Of a stretch of 44,775 nt of DNA, positions 1 through 8,987 are shown in pieces (the first letter of the stretch is position 1; the number at the start of each line of letters is the position of its first letter). The stretch comes from an uncultured Lewinella sp. (lineage in GTDB: Bacteria; Bacteroidota; Bacteroidia; Chitinophagales; Saprospiraceae), in NCBI GenBank assembly GCA_913057785.1, contig CAJXPD010000052.1, positions 1 through 44,775 on the forward strand. The letters are read 5' to 3'. The notes beneath the pieces are model-generated. The model was not told the DNA's origin. It ran no database searches and worked only from the letters and a program-made list of their open reading frames with translations. The position numbers and the translations under genes were made by a program.

Positions 1-516
1 CTTGGGGAATCCGACTTACTGGATACCGTTTTGCTTACCGTGGATTGGCCCGTTTCTCTTCTCCTGATTGCTGGCCTGAACTACTATTATTATCTTCAGT
101 TTGAACAAGCTCATCAATATTCCTATGATCCTTCCATTTCCGATCGACTGGAACAAGATGGATCAAAAGTTTTGCTCAAAGTACCAGGGGGATATGAACA
201 GACAAACCAGGAAGATGTGCGTATCATATTTCTCCAAAACGAGCTTAGCTGCATTGTAGATAAGGATGACAATAGAAGATGGTCAGATTTGTCCTTATCG
301 GCTCTAGAGAAGAAGTTTCAACTCGAACCTGCTCAGTATTTTCGGTTAAATCGGAAGCTATTAGTGCATAAGACGGCGATTAAGGGATATCGAAAGATTA
401 ATGGGCATCGGCTAGAATTAGAGTTATATTTTGGAACCGCTGTCCAAACCATAGTGAGCAAGAACAAAGCTGCCCGTTTTAAAACTTGGTGGCACAAGCC
501 CCTACTGCAATCCTAA
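1..516 (+). CDS. LytTR-domain transcriptional regulator, 5' truncated by window edge
   Basis: The reading frame is open from base 1, so the gene begins outside the window; the TTG at 31 is only the first possible start inside it. What remains begins with the end of a hydrophobic segment (about residues 7-22 of the visible part, with a YYYY run), so the protein was probably membrane-anchored at its N-terminus. The C-terminal ~100 residues look like a LytTR DNA-binding domain: a segment with FLQNELSCIVDKDDNRRW, then LEKKFQLEPAQYFRLNRKLL and HKTAIKGYRK, which matches the LytTR pattern of 'L...L.....F.R.hrs.lVN...I'. LytTR proteins bind direct repeats upstream of target genes. No partner kinase is visible here. 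The domain call is fairly safe; membrane topology and targets are inference. Confidence 0.75.
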   Translation, partial: LGESDLLDTVLLTVDWPVSLLLIAGLNYYYYLQFEQAHQYSYDPSISDRLEQDGSKVLLKVPGGYEQTNQEDVRIIFLQNELSCIVDKDDNRRWSDLSLSALEKKFQLEPAQYFRLNRKLLVHKTAIKGYRKINGHRLELELYFGTAVQTIVSKNKAARFKTWWHKPLLQS

Positions 517-606
517 AGTTTCGGCTTTACCCCTCAAATCTTTCGCTTTCGCCCATTAAGCAAGCACTGATCGAATGTATTGTCAAGGGATTGGACCATT
601 TTGTGA

Positions 607-1755
607 ATGACACCAATCTCTTTGTCCATGTTTAGTTTTAAGTCTACACTGTTCACCCTATTTGGATTGTTGCTTTTCGGGTTTTCTAATTTGGAGGCCC
701 AATCAAATGAGGTATTGCATCAAATAGCTGCTCAATATCAATCGACCTATAATGTTCCAGGACTAGCCATAGCACTGGTTCGCTCAGATACCTTTTTTCT
801 CGGTGTCAGTGGGACTAAGCAAATAGAAAAGGAAATACCAATTGATGAACAAACGCCCTTTCATATTGGGTCTAATTCCAAAGCTTTTACTGCCTTTCTA
901 GCTGCCTATTTAGTAGAACGAGACTTGGTAAGTTGGTCGGATAAACTGATGAAAGTGGTTCCAGAACTCAATCAACCCACTTATGCTGCCTACAATGAGG
1001 TGACCCTAGAGCATTTATTGGCTCATCGATCCGGGCTTGCTCCATTTGAGTCTAGTTCCAGCAAAGAATTTCGGGCTTTACCTAAGAACCTAGGAGAGCT
1101 GGAGAACTCACGTTTAAGATTTGCGCAAGTCGCTTTGTCCTTTCCACCAGATTTTGGAGAAGGGACGCATGTATATTCGAATGCTGGTTATGTCCTAGCT
1201 GCTCTGATGCTAGAACGAGCCACCTCTTCTACTTTTGAGGACTTATTGTTGGAGCTGGGACAGCAGTTGAAACTTAATTTTCACTTTGGATTCCCAAACG
1301 ATGAAGCTGGTCTCAATATGTTGGGGCATCGAAAGCGGTGGGTTGGTCGAAGCTATCGATCCTTAGCGCCCAATAACAGGCATGCTGTTCCATCCTATTT
1401 TGCGCCTGCCGGAGATCTAGCCATTAACCTAGATGACTTAGCTATTTGGGTACAATTTCACCTAAGAGGGCTCTCTGGAGAGAATATTTTTTTGAAACCA
1501 GAATCCTACGAGAAGTTGCACTATGGCCTGCCTGATTATGGTTTGGGTTGGTACAATGGAAAGATCGGTGCTGGACCAGAACGATTTAGCTACCATGGTG
1601 GAAGCTTGGGAACATTCTCCTCTGCTATAATGCTTAGTGCAGAACGAAATACAGGCATAGTTATCTTGGTGAATGCCGAAAGTAAGCATGTCGGACGGCT
1701 AAAGGAAAAGCTTCGGGTTGAACTTTGGGATAGATTTGGTCAACCTTCTAAATGA
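607..1755 (+). CDS. Secreted serine beta-lactamase-like hydrolase (class C / DD-peptidase fold)
   Basis: A 382-residue protein of the beta-lactamase/transpeptidase-like family (COG1680 type). A signal peptide covers about residues 8-31 (cleavage probably near LEA-QS), so it should act in the periplasm or be lipid-free secreted. The catalytic triad motifs are all visible: SxxK at S89-N-S-K92 (nucleophile Ser and Lys), the Tyr motif Y190-S-N192, and the third motif H330-G-G332, which replaces KTG as is normal in class C and esterase-like members. The family includes D-amino-acid peptidases, esterases and beta-lactamases, so the substrate cannot be given from sequence. The start may be the ATG at 607 or, equally likely, the ATG at 628, which gives a tidier signal peptide. 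It stands alone with no operon partner. Confidence 0.85.
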   Translation: MTPISLSMFSFKSTLFTLFGLLLFGFSNLEAQSNEVLHQIAAQYQSTYNVPGLAIALVRSDTFFLGVSGTKQIEKEIPIDEQTPFHIGSNSKAFTAFLAAYLVERDLVSWSDKLMKVVPELNQPTYAAYNEVTLEHLLAHRSGLAPFESSSSKEFRALPKNLGELENSRLRFAQVALSFPPDFGEGTHVYSNAGYVLAALMLERATSSTFEDLLLELGQQLKLNFHFGFPNDEAGLNMLGHRKRWVGRSYRSLAPNNRHAVPSYFAPAGDLAINLDDLAIWVQFHLRGLSGENIFLKPESYEKLHYGLPDYGLGWYNGKIGAGPERFSYHGGSLGTFSSAIMLSAERNTGIVILVNAESKHVGRLKEKLRVELWDRFGQPSK

Positions 1756-2058
1756 TGGCTTCATGCCCCAAGAGGTACTCCCTAACAAGATTCTTACAGT
1801 CTCCTACAAAACATATCTAAACTAGATATTCAGTTGGTGTTAATGCTCAGTAAAACACCTATTTAGAATTTATATAAAATAGTAGGTTTTAAATTTTTAA
1901 GCAGTTGATAGTTAATTGTTTATTTCTTGGTTTATAATGGGTTAACATACTTTACTTTGCTTTAAGCTTGATTTAAGATTGGCATAATGGTAGGTAGGTA
2001 ATTTCATCACGTTAATAGACTTATTCCTAACATTCCTAATCTACTCATTCAAGACATT
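1756..2058. other. Intergenic region (303 bp), likely promoter of the PhoX-like gene
   Basis: No ORF or RNA gene is recognisable. The stretch is AT-rich, especially 1860-1980. A TTACTTTG at 1952-1959 differs by one base from the Bacteroidota -7 consensus TAnnTTTG, and a TTG lies 22 bp upstream (1927-1929), slightly wider than the usual ~19 bp. This is a weak promoter candidate; I see no obvious Pho-box-like direct repeat. Confidence 0.3.
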
Positions 2059-3990
2059 ATGAAAAGATTTCTGTCTACTCTTTTTGTTCTCGCCCTCGTT
2101 GTGGCTGCGGCAAAAGCCCAGACCATATTCTCAGAGGAGATCGAATTACCTGATGATTATGTTCCGCTTCAGGTAGTAATGCCTCCTTCTCCTTTGACAC
2201 TTCAGGTTTTGTTTGTGGGTGGCCACGATATTGTTCAAACGACAAAGACTTATGGTAATCCCGCAGGACGAAACATCGCCAAAGAAAACCACGACTTTAT
2301 AGGATTCACACCTGACCGTACAGGCGAATCTTTGGGATGGATTTCTGTGAACCATGAAATGATTTACCGTGATGACAAGATTGGTGACGGTGGTGGAATG
2401 ACAGTATTCCGTGTTGATAGAGACCCTATCACTGGATTATTGAAAATCCTTGATCAGCGTTTGGATGACGGCCGTACTGGCGAGTTCTTCAACGTTGACT
2501 TTGTAAACACTGTTGGAGAAACGGGGATGAACTGTGGTGGTATCAGCTCTACTTTCGACGGACGTATCTGGACTGCAGAAGAATGGTTCCGGACCAGCAA
2601 TAGTTCCATCTGGAACGGCTCTCAAGGTGCTGGTATCGGTCGTAACGCTCCAATTATGCCAGTAAACAACGACGGGAACCAAGGTGTACGTGACACTTCT
2701 GACTACGTTATCGATTCGGACATTGAAGGATGGGATGGCCAAACACTTGCTAAGTACCAAAACTTCAACTACATGGTTGAGATCGATCCTCGGCAAGCCG
2801 TAGCTATCCGTAAGCAGTACAACTGGGGACGTATGGGCTGGGAAGGCGGTGCGATTGCCAATGACAATCGCTCTGTATACCTAGGACCTGACGCTACACC
2901 AGGTTTCTGGATGAAATTCGTTGCTGATCGTCCCGGTGACTTCACTGAAGGTACCATGTATGTGTACAAGCACGATTCTGATGACAAATGGATTCCTATC
3001 GCACATAGCGTAGAAAACATGTTGAACTTGCAGGATAGAGCTATTGAAGCGGGTGGTACCATGTACAATCGCCCAGAATGGGTAGCTCACGATCCTTCTA
3101 CCAACTTGATCTATTGGACTGAGACTGGCCGTGACTTCCCAGGTGGAAGATGGGCTGACGAGTCTGCTGAAGGTGCTGTTCATGACCCCGCACACATCGC
3201 TAGAGCTCAAGCTCAAGGTTTGGACTCTCCAAATGACGAAGCATACCGGGATACTTACGGACGTATCTGGGTATTCGACACGAACGCCAACACGAACGCT
3301 GTATTGTTGGAAGGTGGTCCAGATTGGGATAATGCTGATTCTCCCCCTGCAAGCGCTTACTTCGGAAAGCACCTTTCTAACCCTGATGGATTGAGTGTAA
3401 TGCAAATCGACGGTCAAAGCTTCTTGGTTATTCAGGAAGATTTGAACGGTACTTCTTACGGTCGCATGCCAGCTGGTGTCAGCAATCGTACTTGTGAATT
3501 GTATTTATTGAACCTGGCTATTGAAGATCCAACTATCGAAGACCTTATCCGTTTGACGGCAGTGCCAAGAGGTGCGGAAGTTACCGGTGCTGTAGCCACT
3601 GCTGACGGAAAGTCTCTGTTGGTTAACTCGCAGCACCCAAGTTCTGAGAATGAGTTCCCATGGAACCACTCTTTGACCTTTGCTATTCACGGGTTTGATC
3701 GTGTGACAGTTGAAGATTTAGCTGATAGCAATCCATTTAATGTGAATCCTGATGAGTTGAAAGCGGGAAATGGTGCCGAAGCTGCCGAGGCTGCTTTCAC
3801 GGTATTCCCTAATCCAACTACTCGTACATTGTTCTTCAACAGAACTACGGACGTAGCGGTATACGACATCAGAGGAAAGCGTTTACACGTTGCTCAAAAC
3901 GTAAGTGAACTAGACGTGTCTAATCTTCCTAAGGGTATGTACTTCGTACAAAATGCTCAAGGAGAGATGATTCAAGTGGCTGTTCAATAA
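2059..3990 (+). CDS. PhoX-like (DUF839) alkaline phosphatase, T9SS type A secreted
   Basis: A 643-residue secreted protein. Residues 1-20 are a signal peptide ending in AKA. Residues ~45-555 follow the PhoX/DUF839 pattern: GWISVNHE (93-100), the NC...W-[LT]-x-[CA]-EE block with C159 and E174-E175, YLGPD...FWMKFV (275-288), RPEWVAHDP...YWTETG (338-357), NPDGL (441-445) and GAEVTGAV...LLVNSQHP (505-527). Known PhoX enzymes are Ca/Fe-dependent monoesterases in which the Cys and Glu of these blocks bind metal, so the site seems intact. The last ~65 residues (FPNPTTRTLFF, VYDIRGK, LPKGMYFV) are a T9SS type A sorting domain, so it crosses the outer membrane and is cell-surface bound or released. 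Codon use is visibly enriched in C-ending codons (AAC, GAC, ATC) and CGT compared with its neighbours, suggesting high expression. PhoX-like proteins without phosphatase activity also exist, so the activity is inferred. Confidence 0.85.
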   Translation: MKRFLSTLFVLALVVAAAKAQTIFSEEIELPDDYVPLQVVMPPSPLTLQVLFVGGHDIVQTTKTYGNPAGRNIAKENHDFIGFTPDRTGESLGWISVNHEMIYRDDKIGDGGGMTVFRVDRDPITGLLKILDQRLDDGRTGEFFNVDFVNTVGETGMNCGGISSTFDGRIWTAEEWFRTSNSSIWNGSQGAGIGRNAPIMPVNNDGNQGVRDTSDYVIDSDIEGWDGQTLAKYQNFNYMVEIDPRQAVAIRKQYNWGRMGWEGGAIANDNRSVYLGPDATPGFWMKFVADRPGDFTEGTMYVYKHDSDDKWIPIAHSVENMLNLQDRAIEAGGTMYNRPEWVAHDPSTNLIYWTETGRDFPGGRWADESAEGAVHDPAHIARAQAQGLDSPNDEAYRDTYGRIWVFDTNANTNAVLLEGGPDWDNADSPPASAYFGKHLSNPDGLSVMQIDGQSFLVIQEDLNGTSYGRMPAGVSNRTCELYLLNLAIEDPTIEDLIRLTAVPRGAEVTGAVATADGKSLLVNSQHPSSENEFPWNHSLTFAIHGFDRVTVEDLADSNPFNVNPDELKAGNGAEAAEAAFTVFPNPTTRTLFFNRTTDVAVYDIRGKRLHVAQNVSELDVSNLPKGMYFVQNAQGEMIQVAVQ

Positions 3991-4027
3991 GAACAAATTC
4001 TACTAACTAGGTATAAAGTGTAAGTGT

Positions 4028-4056
4028 GGAGTAGCATCTTTTTAGGATGCTACTCC
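4028..4056 (+). terminator. Hairpin terminator after PhoX-like gene
   Basis: A perfect 11-bp inverted repeat (GGAGTAGCATC / GATGCTACTCC) with a 7-nt loop TTTTTAG, 37 bp past the stop codon. No U-tract follows, so it may be a 3' end-stabilising hairpin rather than a textbook intrinsic terminator. Confidence 0.6.
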
Positions 4057-4090
4057 CCAATTATGACACATCTCTAATTAGGCTACAATC

Positions 4091-6037
4091 ATGAAAAAAA
4101 AGACATTGCTATTTTCTACTTTACTTCTTCTTTTCATAGGGATTAGTTTTCTGAATTTCTCTACTATCAAGCACAGTCAGAGCCTTGAAATGGTGGAGCA
4201 GCAATTCCAGACAGGGCTTACAGCACTCCAAATTCAAATTGCGACTTATCATCAATTGGCTAAGCAAGTTGCAGCCTCACCTACCTACCTACCACAACTC
4301 CAGGAAGCTCACTTAGAAACACGTCTTAGTTTCAAAAGAATCGAGTTTTTATTGGAATACCTCGATCACCCTAGCATTAAGAGACAATTGAACGGAGCTC
4401 CACTGCCGAGCACGGAACCGAAAGTTTCAGAGATCAATGTGCTGGAACCGATCGGTCTACAAGTGTTAGATGAAATTGTATTTGCTGAAGATCCCTTAGC
4501 CCACGTGGAGGAAATCGTGCGATTAACGGACTTGCTAGGTAAGGGCTATCAAGGGATCTATAACTACCAATATAATATTCCCATAAATCACCGACATATA
4601 TTTGAGAGCATCCGTTTTGAACTCATTCGCATCATAAGCTTAGGGCTGACGGGCTTTGATACCCCAGGGTCATCGAATGCCATTCCTGAGGCCAGGGTTG
4701 CCATGGAAAGTATTCATAACGCTTACCTGGCTTATCATCCGATTATTAAAAAGAAGAACGAAGCAGTGGATGCCAGAATTATAAAATCCTTTGAATCTGG
4801 CATTGCCTATTTGGGGAAACATAAAGATTTTGATTCATTTGATCGCCTGCACTTTCTCACCACCTATATTGATCCCTTATTCAAGGACATCTTACAGGCA
4901 CATAAAAGCTCTGGTATCGAGACGATTTCAGAGGTGAATTCTATGCCACAGCCGATCAATTATGATGCTAAGAGCATTTTTGATGAGGGACTTTTAAATC
5001 CTAGTTTCTATGCGGGATTTAACCTCGAGGAAGCTAAGAAGAAAAAGCGGGTGGAGCTCGGTAAACTTCTGTTTTTTGATCCCATTCTATCAGGAAATAA
5101 TGAACGATCATGCGCTTCCTGTCATAAACCGGAAATGGCTTTCACGGACGGCCTTACAACCAGTCTGGCGGCAAACGGCGAGGAGCATATACTTAGAAAT
5201 TCTCCAACCATCATCAATTCTGTTTTTGCAGAAAAGTACTTCTATGATCTTCGAGAGGAATTTTTGGAGCGTCAGATGAAGCACGTTGTGCTTGATGCGC
5301 TTGAATTTGATACAGACTTCTTTGAGATCACGGAAAAGTTGCAAAAAAGTGCCGAATACCAGAAGCGCTTCAAAAAGGCCTATCCCAGCTATGAAATATC
5401 AAAGTGGTCTATCTCAAATGCTCTATCTGCCTATGTGGCTAGTTTAGTCTCCTACAATAGCCCATTTGATCAATATATCCAAGGGGACAAAGAAGCCATA
5501 AGCCCAGCCGCCATTCGGGGCTTCAACTTGTTTACGGGGAAAGGTGCTTGTGCTACCTGCCATTTCATGCCTACATTTAGCGGCTTGGTACCGCCGCGCT
5601 TTCGGGAGTCTGAATCAGAGGTTTTGGGTGTTCCTCATTCGCCAGATACAGTCCAGCTAGCTTTAGATGGAGATCCTGGTCGCGCCGCCAATGGTCGCGC
5701 CTTAGACGAAACCGAATTCTATCTTTTCTCCTTCAAAACGCCGACGCTCAGGAACATTGCATTGACTGCTCCATACATGCACAATGGAGTATATCAGTCC
5801 TTGGAAGAGGTTATGGACTTCTATAACAAGGGCGGAGGAGCTGGAATGGGATTGGAGGTGCCTTATCAGACCTTACCTGATACGCCTTTAAATCTTTCCA
5901 AGTCAGAAATTTCAGATATGATCAGTTTTATGGAAACACTAACTGATACTACCGGATTGACAAGTAAGCCCAGGGTACTTCCAAAGTTTGAACAAGAACT
6001 ACAATGGAATAAACGAGCCATTGGTGGGACGTATTAG
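4091..6037 (+). CDS. Di-heme cytochrome c peroxidase (CCP/MauG family) with N-terminal helical extension
   Basis: A 648-residue exported protein with a signal or anchor segment at residues 5-22. The C-terminal half (about 300-620) is a bacterial di-heme cytochrome c peroxidase domain: LGKLLFFDPILSGNNERS before heme site 1 (C341-A-S-C344-H345), heme site 2 (C487-A-T-C490-H491), and PTLRNIALTAPYMHNG with the family's Met/His ligand region at M563-H564. It should reduce H2O2 with electrons from small c-type cytochromes, or act in MauG-like oxidation. Residues ~25-290 are an extra helical domain that resembles extensions seen on Bacteroidota CCPs and is vaguely imelysin-like; I cannot assign it. 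Typical stand-alone CCPs are about 320-350 residues, so this is nearly twice as long. It starts 35 bp after the preceding hairpin and is probably its own transcript. Confidence 0.88.
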   Translation: MKKKTLLFSTLLLLFIGISFLNFSTIKHSQSLEMVEQQFQTGLTALQIQIATYHQLAKQVAASPTYLPQLQEAHLETRLSFKRIEFLLEYLDHPSIKRQLNGAPLPSTEPKVSEINVLEPIGLQVLDEIVFAEDPLAHVEEIVRLTDLLGKGYQGIYNYQYNIPINHRHIFESIRFELIRIISLGLTGFDTPGSSNAIPEARVAMESIHNAYLAYHPIIKKKNEAVDARIIKSFESGIAYLGKHKDFDSFDRLHFLTTYIDPLFKDILQAHKSSGIETISEVNSMPQPINYDAKSIFDEGLLNPSFYAGFNLEEAKKKKRVELGKLLFFDPILSGNNERSCASCHKPEMAFTDGLTTSLAANGEEHILRNSPTIINSVFAEKYFYDLREEFLERQMKHVVLDALEFDTDFFEITEKLQKSAEYQKRFKKAYPSYEISKWSISNALSAYVASLVSYNSPFDQYIQGDKEAISPAAIRGFNLFTGKGACATCHFMPTFSGLVPPRFRESESEVLGVPHSPDTVQLALDGDPGRAANGRALDETEFYLFSFKTPTLRNIALTAPYMHNGVYQSLEEVMDFYNKGGGAGMGLEVPYQTLPDTPLNLSKSEISDMISFMETLTDTTGLTSKPRVLPKFEQELQWNKRAIGGTY

Positions 6038-6112
6038 ACTCAATATCTGATCACTCCCCGTAAGAGAAATCTACTATTGTTTCACATAACGTTCCCCATT
6101 AACATCTGATTC

Positions 6113-7033
6113 ATGCTGAAAAAATTCCTTTCCACCATTATCTTCTTGATGCTGCTCAGCTTTGGGGCGCTTAAGGCTCAAGGTAAGTTCTGCTTCCAGG
6201 GAGCTTCCATCAAGGCCCAAAGTGGCTTGCCAGGACTTGTGTATCAAGATACGGCCCTCAACTCACCTGAAATTATACGTTTCAGTACTCGACCATTGGT
6301 AAGTCCTTATCAATACCTAGTGACGGATACGAATAACATCATCGTAATGGTCAGCCCATCCAACTCTATTAATATCTCCGGGTTAACTGCGGGGAGCTAT
6401 CGGGTTTGGTCTTTTTCCTTTATTGGTGAGATAACTGCTGAAGTGGGGCAAGACGCCAGTGCTGTGCAATTGGCAGCCTTTTGTAGTGGTCTTTCTCGAA
6501 ACTTCATTCCTTTTGTTATCAATAGCCATGAGCCAGACAATGGTAATGGTGACGGCGGTAATGGTGGTGACAATGGAATGAGTAATGGGTCTGGCCCAGA
6601 CCCTGATGTAGTGATTAGTTACGGATCGCTATTGGAAGCTATTGAGCGCAACAGCTTACTGCAGATTTTAGAACGTGGAGTCGAGAATGCAGGATTGGAA
6701 GCTGCTTTAGCTGGCGAAGACCCATTGACTGTCTTTGCTCCTGTAAATAATGCCTTTGCTGCTTTGGATGCAGCCGATTTGGTAGCCCTATTCGATTTAC
6801 CAACGACAGCCCTCAGAACAACCATACTAAATCATGCGGTGGCAGGTTCTTATTCCGCTGCGGATCTCTTCAACGGACAAGTATTGACTGCTTTAACCGG
6901 TAATTCGTTGTCCGTCATGATTAATGATGAGGGTGTATTTGTAGGTGGAGCGAAGGTCATACAAACGGATATCGGAGCCGTAAACGGCATTGTCCACTTA
7001 GTACAAAACATTGTGGAATCTATTGCACCATAG
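6113..7033 (+). CDS. Secreted fasciclin (FAS1) domain protein
   Basis: A 306-residue exported protein with an N-terminal signal peptide (about 1-22, ending LKAQG). Residues ~24-140 form a small domain with three Cys that I do not recognise. A Gly/Asn/Asp-rich linker follows (about 143-160). Residues ~165-304 are one FAS1 domain: LTVFAPVNNAFAAL (H1 motif), TTILNHAVAGSYSAADL, and the terminal VNGIVHLVQNIVES (H2-like) segment. FAS1 domains mediate adhesion to surfaces, polysaccharides or proteins; here it may be an envelope or matrix component. It is followed by a strong hairpin terminator, so it appears monocistronic. Confidence 0.85.
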   Translation: MLKKFLSTIIFLMLLSFGALKAQGKFCFQGASIKAQSGLPGLVYQDTALNSPEIIRFSTRPLVSPYQYLVTDTNNIIVMVSPSNSINISGLTAGSYRVWSFSFIGEITAEVGQDASAVQLAAFCSGLSRNFIPFVINSHEPDNGNGDGGNGGDNGMSNGSGPDPDVVISYGSLLEAIERNSLLQILERGVENAGLEAALAGEDPLTVFAPVNNAFAALDAADLVALFDLPTTALRTTILNHAVAGSYSAADLFNGQVLTALTGNSLSVMINDEGVFVGGAKVIQTDIGAVNGIVHLVQNIVESIAP

Positions 7034-7080
7034 GCTCCGGAATTAACGAGCCAACCTCTTTTACTTTTGTTTCAACAATT

Positions 7081-7127
7081 AAAGGATGTCGAAAAGTGTG
7101 ATCACTTAAGGACATCCTTTTTCTTTT
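7081..7127. terminator. Intrinsic terminator after the FAS1 gene
   Basis: AAAGGATGTC (7081-7090) pairs with GACATCCTTT (7111-7120), and an inner stem AAGTG/CACTT closes on a TGAT loop. The right arm runs into TTTTCTTTT, giving a good intrinsic terminator for the + strand. Confidence 0.75.
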
Positions 7128-7211
7128 GAGGCGGATTTGTACCCCCAATCTGAAGGCTTTTTTCCGTTCATTTCCCGGACTTTCCTGGATATTGAGCGGA
7201 AAAGATACCTG

Positions 7212-8861
7212 ATGAAGCAAAGTTTTATTATCCCGTTACTCCTTATTCTTTGGTGCTGTGACCTATCAGCTACGACCTACTACTTTCACCCCTCTGGAAA
7301 TGATCATAATCCGGGTACTTCGATGTTGAGGCCACTGAAAAGCCTGGAGAAGGCTTCAAGCCTTAGACTGCAAGCAGGAGACTCCATTCTGTTAGCAGCG
7401 AATCAAGTATTCATGGGGAGTTTGCGGCTGAGTGGAGTGCTTGGCACCCTAGAGAATCCGATTGTTATTACGACCTACCGACCTGGTCCGAGTACCGGTC
7501 TGGAGGCCGCAGAAATCAAGGCTGACGGCCATGCTAATGGTGTCCTTATCCTGAATTCCTCTCATGTAAAACTAAGTGACATCAAGATCCAAGCAGACGG
7601 AGGAGGACTTTCTCAACAAGAGGACCAGAATGTAAATATGCGTTGTGCGGTATTGATCACAGTCGATCAGGAAGGTACTTACGAGGGTATTCATTTAGAG
7701 GAACTTTGTGTGTCCAATGTGTTTTTTGAAGATGACGGTTTTCAGCGGGGAGCTAAAGAGGTGCGAACGGCTAATGGAACCCAACGGTATGGCTGGGGAA
7801 TAAGGGTACTTAATCGTACGCCCGAGGCTTTAATTAGGGACATTAACATTAGTCATTGTCAGGTAGAAAACGTTGCACATACTGGGATCAAATTTACGGG
7901 CAGAAATAGAAGCATACAATCCATCCGGATCGAAAACTGCGAAGTAAGGCGCACAGGTGGTCCAGGCATCCAAATGTCAGGTGTGAAAGAAGGCAAGATT
8001 AGCCAGAATCTAGTTAGCCATAGCGGAAGCAAAGATGATTCCAGAAAATGGGGTAGGGGAAGTGGCCTATGGACTTGGAATTCTGCAGATATCATCATTG
8101 AACGGAATCGATTTGAATGGGCTAACGGACCTGGGGACTCGGCAGGTTGTCACATAGACTTTAATTGCGAGAACGTGATCGTCCAATACAATATAAGCAG
8201 CCACAATGCTGGAGGGTTTTGCGAGATCTTAGGAAACAACCACAATTGCGCCTACCGCTACAATATCAGCTACAACGATGGATTCCGAGTGAAGGGAGAA
8301 AATGGTGCTTTTCAGGAGGGAAAGATCTTTTGGCTTAGTGGGTATGTAGGGCGAAAGAAAAAGAGAAGTGGTCCTTTCAATAGCTATTTTTACAACAACA
8401 CCATCATTGTAGATTCTACTATCACTGCTAAATTTGCGATCGACCGGGCTGCGGATGGACTCCTGATTATGAATAATATTTTCTTCATTGCGGGAAAAGG
8501 ACAATGGGTACTGGGCGATCAATATAAACCAGATAAGAGCGGCCCAGCGGAGATTCGAAGATCAGTATTTACGAATAACCTTTTTCTGCATGCAGACGTA
8601 TGGCCAAAAGATGCGTGGGTGCAGCCTGACGACAAAATCATTGGAGAAATTCACTGGCCAGTTAGCAAGTCTGAAGATATCTACAATTGGCTTCCTGTAA
8701 ACCTTGAGGTGATCAAAGGGAAAGGACTACCAGTGCCAAGAATCCCTGGAGATACAATTGGTCTGAAAGTTGGATTAGCTGTGAAGCATGACATTTTGGG
8801 ACAAACGATCGGTAAAACACCAAGTATTGGTGCCATCGGAGTGGAAAGCTCTTCAAAATGA
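7212..8861 (+). CDS. Secreted right-handed beta-helix protein (pectate-lyase-like fold)
   Basis: I start at the ATG at 7212 (549 residues), because it begins a good signal peptide (MKQSFIIPLLLILWCC...) directly before TTYYFHPSGNDHNPGT; the frame stays open upstream to a TTG at 7137, but that part carries no signal sequence. The mature N-terminus has the HPSGNDxNPGTSxxRPLKSLEKA pattern of secreted parallel beta-helix proteins, followed by repeated short rungs such as ...IRIENCEVRRTGGPGIQMSG and ...VIVQYNISSHNAGG. Relatives include polysaccharide lyases (PL6/pectate lyase like) and adhesins. No catalytic set can be read confidently, so carbohydrate cleavage is only a suggestion. No SusC/SusD pair or other CAZyme is adjacent, which argues against a classical polysaccharide utilisation locus. 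Confidence 0.75.
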   Translation: MKQSFIIPLLLILWCCDLSATTYYFHPSGNDHNPGTSMLRPLKSLEKASSLRLQAGDSILLAANQVFMGSLRLSGVLGTLENPIVITTYRPGPSTGLEAAEIKADGHANGVLILNSSHVKLSDIKIQADGGGLSQQEDQNVNMRCAVLITVDQEGTYEGIHLEELCVSNVFFEDDGFQRGAKEVRTANGTQRYGWGIRVLNRTPEALIRDINISHCQVENVAHTGIKFTGRNRSIQSIRIENCEVRRTGGPGIQMSGVKEGKISQNLVSHSGSKDDSRKWGRGSGLWTWNSADIIIERNRFEWANGPGDSAGCHIDFNCENVIVQYNISSHNAGGFCEILGNNHNCAYRYNISYNDGFRVKGENGAFQEGKIFWLSGYVGRKKKRSGPFNSYFYNNTIIVDSTITAKFAIDRAADGLLIMNNIFFIAGKGQWVLGDQYKPDKSGPAEIRRSVFTNNLFLHADVWPKDAWVQPDDKIIGEIHWPVSKSEDIYNWLPVNLEVIKGKGLPVPRIPGDTIGLKVGLAVKHDILGQTIGKTPSIGAIGVESSSK

Positions 8862-8906
8862 AATAGACTAATCTACCAATTACTCAAAATGCTGACCATT
8901 GATCAC

Positions 8907-8941
8907 AAAAGGGGTGTCAAGTACTCATGCCCCCTTTGATC
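8907..8941. terminator. Hairpin between beta-helix gene and YeeE pair
   Basis: AAAAGGGG (8907-8914) faces CCCCCTTT (8930-8937), a 7-bp G/C-anchored stem with a ~16-nt loop, flanked by GATC copies. There is no U-tract on the + strand, so terminator function is tentative. Confidence 0.35.
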
Positions 8942-8987
8942 TCCTCAGAATTCCCTGCTATTTGGCTTCACAATAAGTGAATACCAA

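Noticed and set aside
2437..3417. Three overlapping - strand ORFs inside the PhoX-like gene
   Set aside because: They arise from the strong codon bias of the + strand gene and show no domain pattern.
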